A DNA stretch of 45,516 nucleotides, from positions 1 to 45,516 of IMG/VR virus record IMGVR_UViG_3300045743_000849. One strand, given 5' to 3'. This stretch comes from a virus. Positions 32,571-41,174 of the stretch are shown piece after piece. How positions within the stretch are numbered: the stretch's first letter is position 1; each line of letters starts with the position of its first letter. A model generated the notes under the pieces. That model was given only the letters and a program-made list of their open reading frames with translations. It did not search any database and had not been told where the DNA came from. A program made the translations under genes and the position numbers.

Positions 32571-35500
32571 TGGCCGGCAGCAGCAATTCAATGGCATCAA
32601 GCCCTACTCGGGCCGAGGCCATGACGTTTCAAAGCTCGGTCGCCGGGGCCGTCATCCCCTGGTTGAGAGGCATGCATCGCGTCCCCGGAAATCTTGTTTG
32701 GTATGGGGACTTCGCGGCGATCGCGCATCAACAACAGCAGGGCGGCAAAGGCGGTGGCGGCAGCACATCGACCTCTTACACCTACACGTCCAGCTTGGTC
32801 ATGATCGCCTCGCACGGCCCGATTGCGGACATCCCGACAGTCTGGAAAGGCAAGAGCAAGACCACCCGCGCGGCGCTCGGCTTGACCCTGCTCAACGGCG
32901 CCATAGGGCAGGCCACTTGGTCGGGTTTGAGTGGCAAAGGCGTTCAAGCAATCGGCTACAGCGGCCTGGCCGGAGTTGCTGTGGCGGCCTATGACTTGGG
33001 TGATAGCAGCAGTGTTGACAACCACTCCTTCGAGGTTCGCCACGCAAGCGCCTACACGACGGTTGCCAGCTCGCCCGATGTGGACCCGGTGGGTGCGGTT
33101 ATCGACTTGTTGACCGACGTTCACCGAGGTGCTGGTATGCCCGCCGCGCTGCTGGGCGACTGGACCAACTGGAGCCAGAGCTGTGTGGCCAACGGCCTCT
33201 TGATGAGCCCGCTGCTGCTGACCCAAACCCCCGCGCACGAGGCCTTTGCATTAATCACCGAGTTGACCAATGCGGCAATCGTCTGGTCCGAGGGCAAGAT
33301 CAAGGTCCGCAGCTATTTTGACCAGGCGGTGACTGGCAACGGCGTCACGTTCACACCCGATACCACGCCCGTCTACCAACTCGATGACAGCTGCTACATC
33401 AGCAGCGGCGAGGAGGCCCCGGTGCGCGTGTCGCTCAAGACAAGCGACGATCGTTTCAACTCGGTCACTGTCGAGTACAAGGATCGCAGCAACGGATACA
33501 ACATCTCCACGGTGACGGCCAAGGACCTGACAGATATCACCGCCAATGGAGTTCGCCAGTTGCCAAGCAACATTACCGCCCACTGGATCTGCGATGCGTT
33601 CGTTGCCAGACTGGTGGCTGAGATCAAAAAGCAGCGTAGCCTGCTGGTGGTCGGCGAATACACGATTCGCCTGAGTTGGCACTATGCGTTGATCGAGTGC
33701 ATGGACCTGCTAACGCTGTCTGATAGCGTGCTGCAGATGCTGGATGTGCCGGTGCTTGTCAAGTCCATCGTCGAGGAGTCCGACGAGGACCTAGTCATTG
33801 TTTGCGAGGACTACCCCGCCGGCTCAGCCAGCGCCCCGCGCTACCCGGCTCAAGTGCCGGCCGGCTTTGCTTCCGAGGCTCAGACCCCAGCGCCCAGCGT
33901 CACCGATGCGCTGATGTTCGAGGCCCCGGCCATGCTCGCCGCTGGCAACACCGGCCTGGAGGTCTGGTGCGCCGTCAATAGCCCCGGAAGCAACTGGGGC
34001 GGCGCGACGGTTTGGGTCAGCCTTGATGGCACCACCTACCGCGCCATTGGCCGCGTTGAAGGCGGCGCCCGCATGGGCACGGTGGCCAGCCCGATCAGCG
34101 GCGGCAACCTCGCGCTGAACGGGGTTGCTGGCCAGCTGATCAACGCCAGCGCGGCCGATGCTGCCGCGCTCACCACGCTCTGCCTGGTGGCCGGTACGCA
34201 GCCCGAATATCTGGCTTATCAAACGGCAAGCCTCACCGGTGCAGGCGCCTACACGCTCAGCGGCCTGGTGCGCGGTGCCTACAGCACGCTGGCGACGGCA
34301 CATTCGGCCGGTGACCGTTTCGTGCGAATCGATGAGGCTATTGCCAAGGGTGGCGGCCTGGACCCGAGCTATATCGGCAAGACCATCTATTACAAATTCA
34401 CCAGCTTCAACATTTACGGCGGGGCCGAGCAAAGCTTGGCAGAAGTCAGTGCGACGCCTTATGCCGTCACCGGCTTCTTTGCCAAAGCTGTGCCAGGCAT
34501 CGCCGGCAAAGCGCTCAAGCTCAGCAGCACCGCGCTGACGATCCAATACCCCAAGGCGGGAGGCTTTACACCGTCGTCGATCGCGCTGACGGCTGAGCCT
34601 AAGGGCGGGCTTGTCGGCAATGTGACTTGGTCCGTCCAGTCCGGTACCGCCACGCTGGCTGGCAGTGGCGACACCCGAACGATTGACCCGTCAGGCATGC
34701 TCACTGACAGCGTGAAAGTGCGGGCCTCGGTGACCGATGCAGTCGGGACCTATTACGAAGAGCTGACGATCGTCAAAGTGAGGGAGGGCGCGGACGGCGC
34801 AAATGGGGCGGCCGGTGCGCAGGGTCCGCAGGGACCACAAGGGCCGGCAGGGGCGGCTGGAGCAGCAGGTGCGGCCGGGGCAAGTGCAAAGTGGGTCAAA
34901 TCTACGGGCTGCAACTACAACGCCCAGTTGGCAGGCTTCGCTGGCTATGCCGCTTCCGCATCAAACGGTGCAATCCAAGAAACCGCAAGTCGCGGGCACA
35001 CATTGTCAGTCTTCGATGTGGCGTCTGACGCATTCGTAGGGACACAGCAGTCTTTTGACACGCATCTTGGTAGCACTGTTGGACTTGTCGCGGCGCTCGC
35101 CGCAGTTCCTGCCGGTAAGCTGGTCGTGATTTTTTCTGCTGATTCCGGCACTGTTGATGCGCCTCTTCGAGCTGCATTGGTTGGCTTTGGCTCTGCCGAT
35201 CCGACATTGTGGTTCGGATCTCGGGTTTCGCACGTCTTCATTGGCCAGCGCGGTTTGGCGCCGGGTGGGGCATACGAGCGCATCAGCACAGCAGCAGATG
35301 CTAGTGGTGTCATCAGTGTGCAGGCCTACTACACGGCCAGCGGCGTACTTTCAAATGGTGCAGCAGCGATAACCGGGACGCTAAGCAATGAGGCGGCCGT
35401 TTTCCCGGCTGATGCTGGGGGTAGCGTCATTAGCTACGCCGGTGGCAGCAGCACGCTGGCTATCTCGGTGGGCGGACTAGATGACTCTGCGAACTGGAGC

Positions 35501-36652
35501 TACACACATGCGGCTGGTCCGGGGGTGACAGTTAGCCGCAGTGGATCGACTGTCACGATCGATTCATTGTCAGCTGGACAGGAAGCCAGCTATGTGGACA
35601 TCACTGCGACTAGGGCTGGTTTTGCAAGCATCACAAAGCGCTTCACTGTTGGCAAGGCTCGGCAGGGCGGTGGTTCATACACGCTGATCGCGCGTGGCAC
35701 GGTAGTGAGTGGCAACACGATCAGCAAACCTTCGGGTGTAAACGCCTGGGATTGTGACGCTTACAGTGTTGAGTCGTATGTCGGCGGCGCCTTCGTGTCT
35801 GGGCGCTCTGGCAATCCGGGGGCAAGTCTGATGATCGCCCTCAATACCGACCCCCAAACTGACCAAAGTTACGGGTCACTCGATTACGCTTGGTATCTTG
35901 AAACTGGTGGTGTCAACTGCTACGTTTTTGAAAATGGGGGAAGCCAAGCGGGATCGCAGGGTAGCTACTCCACAAGCACTGTCTTTTCGGTGGTCTATGA
36001 CAACGCCACAATTTCATATCTGAAGGATGGGGTGGTTGCCTATTCCCATGCGGTCGCAGCAAATCAGAGACTCTATTTCGATTCGTCGTTTGCTACACCG
36101 GGTGCAATTGCAACGAACATAGCGTTTGGCCCCAGCGGCAAGCGCGGCACAGATGGTGCGAATGGAGCTACTGGAGCGCAAGGCGCTCAAGGCGCTCAAG
36201 GCCCACAAGGTCCAACCGGAGCGAATGGCGCCAATGGTGCCAACGGCGCAACAGGCGCCCAAGGCCCGCGCGGAGCCACCCGCGCCAGCCGCGCAATCAG
36301 CTCAGCCGGGTGGAGTGACAGCGAAGCCAATGCCGCGCTTACTGCGATGGGCTACGCCGTCGGCACTAATTTTGATGAAGTAACGCTTTTTGTCAGCGGC
36401 GGCATTTGGGCACAAACCCGCTACTGGTACAGCGGCAGCTGGCTGACTCAATCGGCCGTGGTGGACGGCAATCTGCTTGTGCGCGGCAGCGTCGGGGCAC
36501 TGGCGCTCAATGTTAATTCTCTGGATGCGATCACCGGCACGATTGGCACGCTGCAGTCCTCGACGAGCGGCCAGCGCAGCAAGCTCACCGACAGCGGCCT
36601 GCAGATCTACAACGGCAGCAATGTCGAAGTCATCACGCTGGGGATATTCTGA
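32570..36652 (+). CDS. Host-specificity protein J with collagen-like, ILEI-like and lectin-like segments
   Basis: 1360 residues. About 1-640 is J/tail-tip core (GAVIPWLRGMHRVPGNLVWY; SYLTLVAEIKKQ region). An Ig-like module lies at 640-740, and a collagen-type Gly-X-Y tract at 741-773. An ILEI/FAM3-like module follows (about 775-905: RGHTLSVFDVAS, FDTH, LVVIFSADSG, HVFIGQRGL), then another Ig-like repeat (930-1020) and a ConA/SPRY-like lectin region (1030-1185: YAWYLETGG, VFSVVYDNATISYLKDGVV). A second collagen tract spans 1190-1237. The end (DGNLLVRGSVGALALN) is usual for J. It probably determines receptor range. Codons in the C-terminal half look less GC-rich than in the core. Confidence 0.88.
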   Translation: MAGSSNSMASSPTRAEAMTFQSSVAGAVIPWLRGMHRVPGNLVWYGDFAAIAHQQQQGGKGGGGSTSTSYTYTSSLVMIASHGPIADIPTVWKGKSKTTRAALGLTLLNGAIGQATWSGLSGKGVQAIGYSGLAGVAVAAYDLGDSSSVDNHSFEVRHASAYTTVASSPDVDPVGAVIDLLTDVHRGAGMPAALLGDWTNWSQSCVANGLLMSPLLLTQTPAHEAFALITELTNAAIVWSEGKIKVRSYFDQAVTGNGVTFTPDTTPVYQLDDSCYISSGEEAPVRVSLKTSDDRFNSVTVEYKDRSNGYNISTVTAKDLTDITANGVRQLPSNITAHWICDAFVARLVAEIKKQRSLLVVGEYTIRLSWHYALIECMDLLTLSDSVLQMLDVPVLVKSIVEESDEDLVIVCEDYPAGSASAPRYPAQVPAGFASEAQTPAPSVTDALMFEAPAMLAAGNTGLEVWCAVNSPGSNWGGATVWVSLDGTTYRAIGRVEGGARMGTVASPISGGNLALNGVAGQLINASAADAAALTTLCLVAGTQPEYLAYQTASLTGAGAYTLSGLVRGAYSTLATAHSAGDRFVRIDEAIAKGGGLDPSYIGKTIYYKFTSFNIYGGAEQSLAEVSATPYAVTGFFAKAVPGIAGKALKLSSTALTIQYPKAGGFTPSSIALTAEPKGGLVGNVTWSVQSGTATLAGSGDTRTIDPSGMLTDSVKVRASVTDAVGTYYEELTIVKVREGADGANGAAGAQGPQGPQGPAGAAGAAGAAGASAKWVKSTGCNYNAQLAGFAGYAASASNGAIQETASRGHTLSVFDVASDAFVGTQQSFDTHLGSTVGLVAALAAVPAGKLVVIFSADSGTVDAPLRAALVGFGSADPTLWFGSRVSHVFIGQRGLAPGGAYERISTAADASGVISVQAYYTASGVLSNGAAAITGTLSNEAAVFPADAGGSVISYAGGSSTLAISVGGLDDSANWSYTHAAGPGVTVSRSGSTVTIDSLSAGQEASYVDITATRAGFASITKRFTVGKARQGGGSYTLIARGTVVSGNTISKPSGVNAWDCDAYSVESYVGGAFVSGRSGNPGASLMIALNTDPQTDQSYGSLDYAWYLETGGVNCYVFENGGSQAGSQGSYSTSTVFSVVYDNATISYLKDGVVAYSHAVAANQRLYFDSSFATPGAIATNIAFGPSGKRGTDGANGATGAQGAQGAQGPQGPTGANGANGANGATGAQGPRGATRASRAISSAGWSDSEANAALTAMGYAVGTNFDEVTLFVSGGIWAQTRYWYSGSWLTQSAVVDGNLLVRGSVGALALNVNSLDAITGTIGTLQSSTSGQRSKLTDSGLQIYNGSNVEVITLGIF

Positions 36653-36653
36653 A

Positions 36654-36929
36654 ATGGCAGACCCTGTCTTTATCGTGCGTAACGCAGTCGGCGCTGTGGT
36701 GATGGACAGCCGGGATGCTGTAGCTGGTGCCTGCGTTGATATGCTGGAAATAGCAGCGGGCGCCACGCCGACTTACACCTACCCTGAGTTTGTCGGCCGC
36801 TCTGCAATTGTTCTCGACGCCGGGTCTGGGTATGGCGACGGCATTGCAATTGACACGGCGCTTGGCTATCCGCGCCTGATTGCTGCCAGCCGGCTTTATC
36901 TGCGGTCCCTGGCCGTGATGGTGATTTGA
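36654..36929 (+). CDS. Hypothetical tail-fibre-associated protein
   Basis: 91 residues, not recognised. ADPVFIVRNAVGAVVMDSRD, then IAAGATPTYTYPEFVGRSAIV, suggest a beta-rich virion protein. It starts 1 base after the J stop, and its TGATG end couples it to the next gene. Confidence 0.65.
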   Translation: MADPVFIVRNAVGAVVMDSRDAVAGACVDMLEIAAGATPTYTYPEFVGRSAIVLDAGSGYGDGIAIDTALGYPRLIAASRLYLRSLAVMVI

Positions 36930-37702
36930 TGGCCGCGCCACGTTTCAGGGTATTCAACCCGGCTGGGGCGTTGGTAGTCGATCGCAACGCGCCTGGAGTC
37001 TATTTCCTTGGCCGAGCCACGCATATCAGCACGGTGCAGCCGTCTGGCGATGTCAATACGCTAAATGGCCGAAACGCCGGCGAATCGCTGTTTGAATTCA
37101 CATCCGCGCTGCCCGTGATCCCGGCGATAGAGCTGAAAGACGGCTGCGTCGTCAGGATGAGTTCCAAGTACGGCATGAGCCGCAGCGGCAACACTTTGCA
37201 GATTCGCCTGTACTGCGGAACATCAACGCTTGACGCAAATGGTTTCGCCACGCAGGTGACGCCTGAGGTCTATATGTTTGGCCGCGTCGGTAGTGTTGGG
37301 GGCCTTGGTTTGCGCTTGCGTGATGACGCTGGCAATGTGACCCATGCCTACACCGACAGCGGGCCTCCACCGCTGTGGTGCAGAAGCCGCGTGAGCGAGT
37401 CCGGGGCATCGCTGGACTTGGGCTCTGCGCGGAGCATCGCGAGCTTCGGGAAGCCAGCCGCCTTGAGCTGGCCAAGGCATTCGCGCGTGAAGCACAACTG
37501 GACCAGCACGACGACCAGACGATCCGAGGAATGGGATTACGGATGGCGCTGGAGCAGTTCAGCGCCGTCAAGTCTCTATCTCGCGGAGGCCAAGTCAAGC
37601 CAATACCGCGACAACGAAGCCGGCCCACCGAAGGGCTCGGACAGTGATGTAGTAACGCTGCGCCCCAGCGACACACTAATCCTCAATGCCACCAACTTAT
37701 AG
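36929..37702 (+). CDS. Hypothetical tail protein, Ser-rich C-terminus
   Basis: 257 residues. The N-terminal 150 residues look beta-rich and share the opening style of the preceding protein (FRVFNPAGALVVDRNAPGVY versus FIVRNAVGAVVMDS), suggesting a related fold. The C-terminal half is Ser/Arg/Trp-rich. Likely part of the tail-tip accessory set. Confidence 0.65.
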   Translation: MAAPRFRVFNPAGALVVDRNAPGVYFLGRATHISTVQPSGDVNTLNGRNAGESLFEFTSALPVIPAIELKDGCVVRMSSKYGMSRSGNTLQIRLYCGTSTLDANGFATQVTPEVYMFGRVGSVGGLGLRLRDDAGNVTHAYTDSGPPPLWCRSRVSESGASLDLGSARSIASFGKPAALSWPRHSRVKHNWTSTTTRRSEEWDYGWRWSSSAPSSLYLAEAKSSQYRDNEAGPPKGSDSDVVTLRPSDTLILNATNL

Positions 37703-37711
37703 GTGCTCGAA

Positions 37712-37972
37712 ATGCCCATAGCAAAAACAGTCACCACGCCAAATGGCGTGCCCTGCAGCTACCACAAAGCCGTCAGCGGCGAGTTTGCATTCGCTGATGG
37801 CGTGGTCGTGATCCGCATCGGCAGTTGGTACGACAAGGCCACACACGATGCAGCGGCTGGCGTGGTTTGGGTCTGGCCGCAGACGCTGCCGATCGCACAA
37901 GCGGCGGACGTTGAGACCGCATTGATCAATAGCCCCACATCGGAATTTTTTGAAGGGACGCCCACATCATGA
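37712..37972 (+). CDS. Small hypothetical tail-region protein
   Basis: 86 residues, not recognised. Contains FADGVVVIRIGSWYDKATHD and WVWPQTLPIAQA. The ATG at 37712 was preferred over GTG at 37703. It overlaps the following lipoprotein gene by four bases. Confidence 0.6.
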   Translation: MPIAKTVTTPNGVPCSYHKAVSGEFAFADGVVVIRIGSWYDKATHDAAAGVVWVWPQTLPIAQAADVETALINSPTSEFFEGTPTS

Positions 37973-38166
37973 TCCGCATTGTTCTGTTTGTTATTGCGCT
38001 TTTTGTTCTTGCAGTTGTGTCGGGCTGCGCGACAGGCCCCGTGCAAGGGCCGGATCGCCGCGCTGTTTGCACCAAGCCGTCTGTCTACCGCTGCGAGTTG
38101 ATGAGCCGCGAGGGTATTGATCGGCTGTATGACCGACTGCCGGCACCGCGAGCGACTGGCCGCTAA
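37969..38166 (+). CDS. Small phage lipoprotein
   Basis: 65 residues with an N-terminal signal and lipobox: IRIVLFVIALFVLAVVSGCA, cleavage before Cys at about residue 20. The mature part is short and Cys/Arg-rich. It could be a superinfection-exclusion or outer-membrane moron; no family assigned. A terminator follows 13 bases after the stop. Confidence 0.65.
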   Translation: MIRIVLFVIALFVLAVVSGCATGPVQGPDRRAVCTKPSVYRCELMSREGIDRLYDRLPAPRATGR

Positions 38167-38178
38167 ATCATCACCAGT

Positions 38179-38200
38179 GCCCACTTCTGTGGGCTTTTTT
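38179..38200 (+). terminator. Terminator between tail and lysis genes
   Basis: GCCCAC TTCT GTGGGC followed by six T. Strong factor-independent signal separating the tail accessory genes from the lysis cassette. Confidence 0.85.
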
Positions 38201-38221
38201 ACGTCTGCACGAGTACCAAAA

Positions 38222-38626
38222 ATGCCTGAACCAGCATCAACTACAGCCGCCATCACGATCGCCGCGGCCTCGGTCGCCGTGCCCGCCATCACCGCCTTTG
38301 GTGTGCCACTTGGCCTTAGGGCTGATCTGTTGATTGCCGGCTTCGGAGGCGCGTTGGTCGCCATCATTTTGCTCAACACCGTGCCGTCCACGGGCGATAC
38401 CTGGCGCGAATTGATCCGCGCCACCTTGCGGCGCATGTGCGTCGCTTGCGCATCGAGCCTTACAGCGGGCTACCTGGCGCCGCTGGCCTTGTTGGCTGCT
38501 GCACTGCCTGACTCCTTGCTGCTGGGCTGCGCATTTGCAGTGGGCGCGGGCGCACAAAAAGTGCTTCGCTTCACGATCAGTCGCTTCACCGGCAAGCCTT
38601 CAGCAACGCCGGAGGCCACGCCATGA
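38222..38626 (+). CDS. Holin-like membrane protein
   Basis: 134 residues with two to three hydrophobic segments (about 8-28, 32-52, 85-115; GLRADLLIAGFGGALVAIIL, YLAPLALLAAALPDSLLLGC) and a basic C-terminal tail. This shape and the position before a second small membrane protein and the endolysin indicate a holin. The ribosome site is weak. Confidence 0.7.
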   Translation: MPEPASTTAAITIAAASVAVPAITAFGVPLGLRADLLIAGFGGALVAIILLNTVPSTGDTWRELIRATLRRMCVACASSLTAGYLAPLALLAAALPDSLLLGCAFAVGAGAQKVLRFTISRFTGKPSATPEATP

Positions 38627-38904
38627 CCGCGCTGCTTCTCACCCTGCACTGGGTCGCCGGCCTGATCACGCTCGCCGAGGCCTTGAACAAGCTGGAGCGT
38701 ACTGCGCCGCTGCGGCCAGGTTTGAGCCCGCGCGAGCGAGTTACCGACTGGCTCAAGGCATTGGCCTGGGCGCTGTTGGCCACTGGGGCTGCGGGCGCCT
38801 TGATATCCCCATTTATGCACTTGGAGCCGCCGACGCTCCCGGATGTCTGCATCTTGCTCGGCTTCGCGGTCTTGGTTGTCCGGACTCGCATCAAAGAGGG
38901 GTAA
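38623..38904 (+). CDS. Second small membrane lysis protein
   Basis: 93 residues with hydrophobic segments at about 1-20, 46-64 and 75-88 (LLLTLHWVAGLITLAEALNK; ALAWALLATGAAGALIS; LLGFAVLVVR). Overlaps the first holin-like gene by four bases; probably a co-holin or antiholin. Confidence 0.65.
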   Translation: MTALLLTLHWVAGLITLAEALNKLERTAPLRPGLSPRERVTDWLKALAWALLATGAAGALISPFMHLEPPTLPDVCILLGFAVLVVRTRIKEG

Positions 38905-38910
38905 CTCACC

Positions 38911-39531
38911 ATGCAATTCTCAGTCTCCCAACTCATCTCCGGCGGCATCGCGCCGACACAGGCCCGGCTCTATCAAGAGCCGCTGGCTGCAGCCTGTCAG
39001 CGCTTTGACATCACCACACAGCCCCGCCTAGCGGCGTTCTTGGCGCAGTGCAATGTCGAATCCGGCGCATTCGTTCACGCCGAAGAAAACCTCTACTACA
39101 GCAGCCCCGAGCGCGTTCGCCAGATATTCCCTTCGGCCGTGCCCAGCCTCGGCGATGCCGCCCGCCTGGTGCGTAACCCGCAGGCGCTGGCCAACGTTGT
39201 TTACGCCGGCCGCAATGGCAATGGCGCGGCCAGCAGCGGCGACGGCTGGCGATATCGAGGCCGAGGCCTGATCCAGCTCACCGGCCGCGACAACTACGCC
39301 GATGCCGCCGAGTCCCTCCATCAGCCCTATCTTGACAACCCCGACCTCGTGGCAAGCCCCGAACATGCTGCGATGACGGCTGCCTGGTACTGGCATGTCC
39401 ACAAACTCAACGTGCTGGCTGACGCGGGCCTGGTCGACGCCATCACCAAGGCGGTGAACGGCCGGGCCATGCTGCACCGCGACCTGCGGCGCCAGCTCAC
39501 GGCCGACGCGGCGGCTGCGCTGCAGGCCTAG
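38911..39531 (+). CDS. Endolysin, glycoside hydrolase family 19
   Basis: 206 residues. AQCNVESGAFVHAEENLYYS has the GH19 catalytic acids (E50 and E59), and GDGWRYRGRGLIQLTGRDNY with AWYWHVHKLNVLAD is the classical GH19 core. It cleaves glycan strands of peptidoglycan. There is no signal peptide, so release depends on the upstream holins. It starts 6 bases after the second membrane gene and ends 4 bases before Rz. Confidence 0.92.
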   Translation: MQFSVSQLISGGIAPTQARLYQEPLAAACQRFDITTQPRLAAFLAQCNVESGAFVHAEENLYYSSPERVRQIFPSAVPSLGDAARLVRNPQALANVVYAGRNGNGAASSGDGWRYRGRGLIQLTGRDNYADAAESLHQPYLDNPDLVASPEHAAMTAAWYWHVHKLNVLADAGLVDAITKAVNGRAMLHRDLRRQLTADAAAALQA

Positions 39532-39535
39532 CCCC

Positions 39536-39907
39536 ATGCTGACCTGGCCGCTTATGCCTTGGCGCTTGATCGCCGCCGGCACCTTGCTTGCTGTGGCGAG
39601 CGCTACGGCATGGCACACCAGCGCCCGCCTCGTACGCGGCGAGTGGGCCGCTGCCGATCTCGCCCGCGAGCGAGCAGCCACAACGCTGCATGCGCAAGAG
39701 GTGCGGCGCCAGTCGATGCAGGCAGAGGCGTACGAGGCCAGCCGTCAACAGATTCGTTTGCAACTCACAAAGGCCACCGATGATTTACACCTCGCACTCC
39801 AGCAGCCGCTTAACTGCAAGCCCGGCCAGGCGCTGGCTGACCTGCCTGTCCCTTCTGCTGTCCTTGACAGCCTGCGCAACGCCGGGGCCAGCCAGCCCAA
39901 CGATTGA
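39536..39907 (+). CDS. Inner-membrane spanin (Rz-like)
   Basis: 123 residues: an N-terminal membrane helix (PWRLIAAGTLLAVASATA), then a long charged coiled-coil region (RAATTLHAQEVRRQSM to TKATDDLHLALQ). Position after the endolysin and the nested lipoprotein gene identify it as Rz. Confidence 0.85.
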   Translation: MLTWPLMPWRLIAAGTLLAVASATAWHTSARLVRGEWAAADLARERAATTLHAQEVRRQSMQAEAYEASRQQIRLQLTKATDDLHLALQQPLNCKPGQALADLPVPSAVLDSLRNAGASQPND

Positions 39908-40082
39908 CCCGCCCCCGGCCGGCCTGGCAGCGCCCTGTTGGGCCGGGCCGAACTATGGACAAGGGGAGGGCGTCACGCTGGGCGAGCTGCTGCTCGTCGT
40001 GGCGGCGCGCGAGGCGGCAGCGGCGGAATGCCGCGCCCGACTGGATCGGCTCGTCAAGGCGTGGCCGGTGCGTCCGCCGTGA
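39780..40082 (+). CDS. Outer-membrane spanin lipoprotein (Rz1-like)
   Basis: 100 residues in the frame overlapping Rz. A basic start then LTCLSLLLSLTAC gives a lipobox (LTAC), followed by a Pro-rich mature part (PGPASPTIDPPPAG), the classic Rz1 layout. The last 175 bases lie past the Rz stop and encode a helical tail, longer than usual for Rz1. Confidence 0.85.
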   Translation: MIYTSHSSSRLTASPARRWLTCLSLLLSLTACATPGPASPTIDPPPAGLAAPCWAGPNYGQGEGVTLGELLLVVAAREAAAAECRARLDRLVKAWPVRPP

Positions 40083-40126
40083 CTGCTGCCGGCCTGGCTG
40101 TGCAGCAAGTCAAAAAAACAGGGCGA

Positions 40127-40156
40127 CCCTGCTGGATGCGCTAACACCCAGCAGGG
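40127..40156. other. Hairpin after the lysis genes
   Basis: CCCTGCTGG (40127-40135) pairs with CCAGCAGGG (40148-40156), a 9-bp perfect stem. No T run follows on the plus strand; on the minus strand a T run begins 8 bases after the stem. It may be a processing site or weak terminator. Confidence 0.5.
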
Positions 40157-40247
40157 CCATCACCCCCACAGAGTAAGCCTGTGAGAGCAACCAAGGCCCC
40201 GCTACCTCCCGGGAGGCGGGCCGAGTGTATCAACTTGGAAACTCACA

Positions 40248-41036
40248 ATGGCAACACCCATCATTCCTTGGCTGGGCGGCAAACGCCGGCTCGCCGATCA
40301 GCTCATCCCGCGCTTCCCACCGCACAAATGCTACGTCGAGGTCTTCGCGGGCGGTGCGGCTCTCTACTTTCTGCGGCCGCAGGCCGAAGTTGAGGTCATC
40401 AACGATGTGAACGGCGACGTGGTCAACCTCTACCGCGTCGTCAAGCACCACCTTGAGGAGTTCGTGCGGCAGTTCAAATGGGCCTTGTCTAGTCGCGACA
40501 TGTTCAAGTGGTTGCAAGAGACCCGCGTAGAAACGTTGACCGATCTGCAGCGTGCCGCTCGCTTTTTTTACCTTCAGCACCACTGCTTTGGCGGCAAGGT
40601 GCAAGGGCAGACCTGGGGCACGGCCACTACGGCCCCTCCGATCAATCTGCTGCGCATCGAAGAGCAACTCAGCGCCGCCCACTTGCGCCTGGCCAGCACT
40701 TACATCGAGAGACTGGATTGGCAAGAGTGCATGCGCCGCTATGACCGGGCGCACAGCTTCTTTTACTTGGACCCGCCGTACTGGGAGACCGAAGGCTACG
40801 GCGTGGAATTCCCGTTTGACCAGTACGTGGCCATGGCCGAGGTGATGCGCAAGCTGCAGGGCAAAGCCATGCTCAGCATCAACGACCATCCTGCGATCCG
40901 CGAGTGCTTCACCGGCTTCCACATGGAGTCGCTTGACATCAGCTACAGCGTGGGTGGTGGGGGCAATGCGGCGGCGCGCAAGGAGCTGGTGATCTGGAGC
41001 TGGGACCAGGCGGCTGAGCCGGCGGGCTTGTTTTGA
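40248..41036 (+). CDS. DNA adenine methyltransferase (Dam/D12 class)
   Basis: 262 residues. GGKRRLADQL, EVFAGGAA (F33-G36) and DPPY (175-178) are the D12-class N6-adenine methyltransferase motifs. It has no partner endonuclease next to it. Likely protects phage DNA from host restriction or regulates timing. It is well separated from the lysis genes (165 bases), and its end is 138 bases from the ParB-like gene. Confidence 0.9.
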   Translation: MATPIIPWLGGKRRLADQLIPRFPPHKCYVEVFAGGAALYFLRPQAEVEVINDVNGDVVNLYRVVKHHLEEFVRQFKWALSSRDMFKWLQETRVETLTDLQRAARFFYLQHHCFGGKVQGQTWGTATTAPPINLLRIEEQLSAAHLRLASTYIERLDWQECMRRYDRAHSFFYLDPPYWETEGYGVEFPFDQYVAMAEVMRKLQGKAMLSINDHPAIRECFTGFHMESLDISYSVGGGGNAAARKELVIWSWDQAAEPAGLF

Positions 41037-41174
41037 ATTTTTGGCGAGGCGGGGCTGGCTTCCAGGCACCAATGCCGGTTCGATTTAGTTAGCAGGAATT
41101 GGAGAGGTGTCATTAATTCGGAATCTTCAACCCTGCACAGCAGGTATGCTCCTGCAGAACAATCGGGGGGGAAC

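Noticed and set aside
37375-37647. Alternative plus-strand frame of 90 residues inside the tail gene 36929-37702
   Set aside because: It has a charged helical look but no ribosome site, and the longer frame spans it without break and continues the flanking coding pattern.
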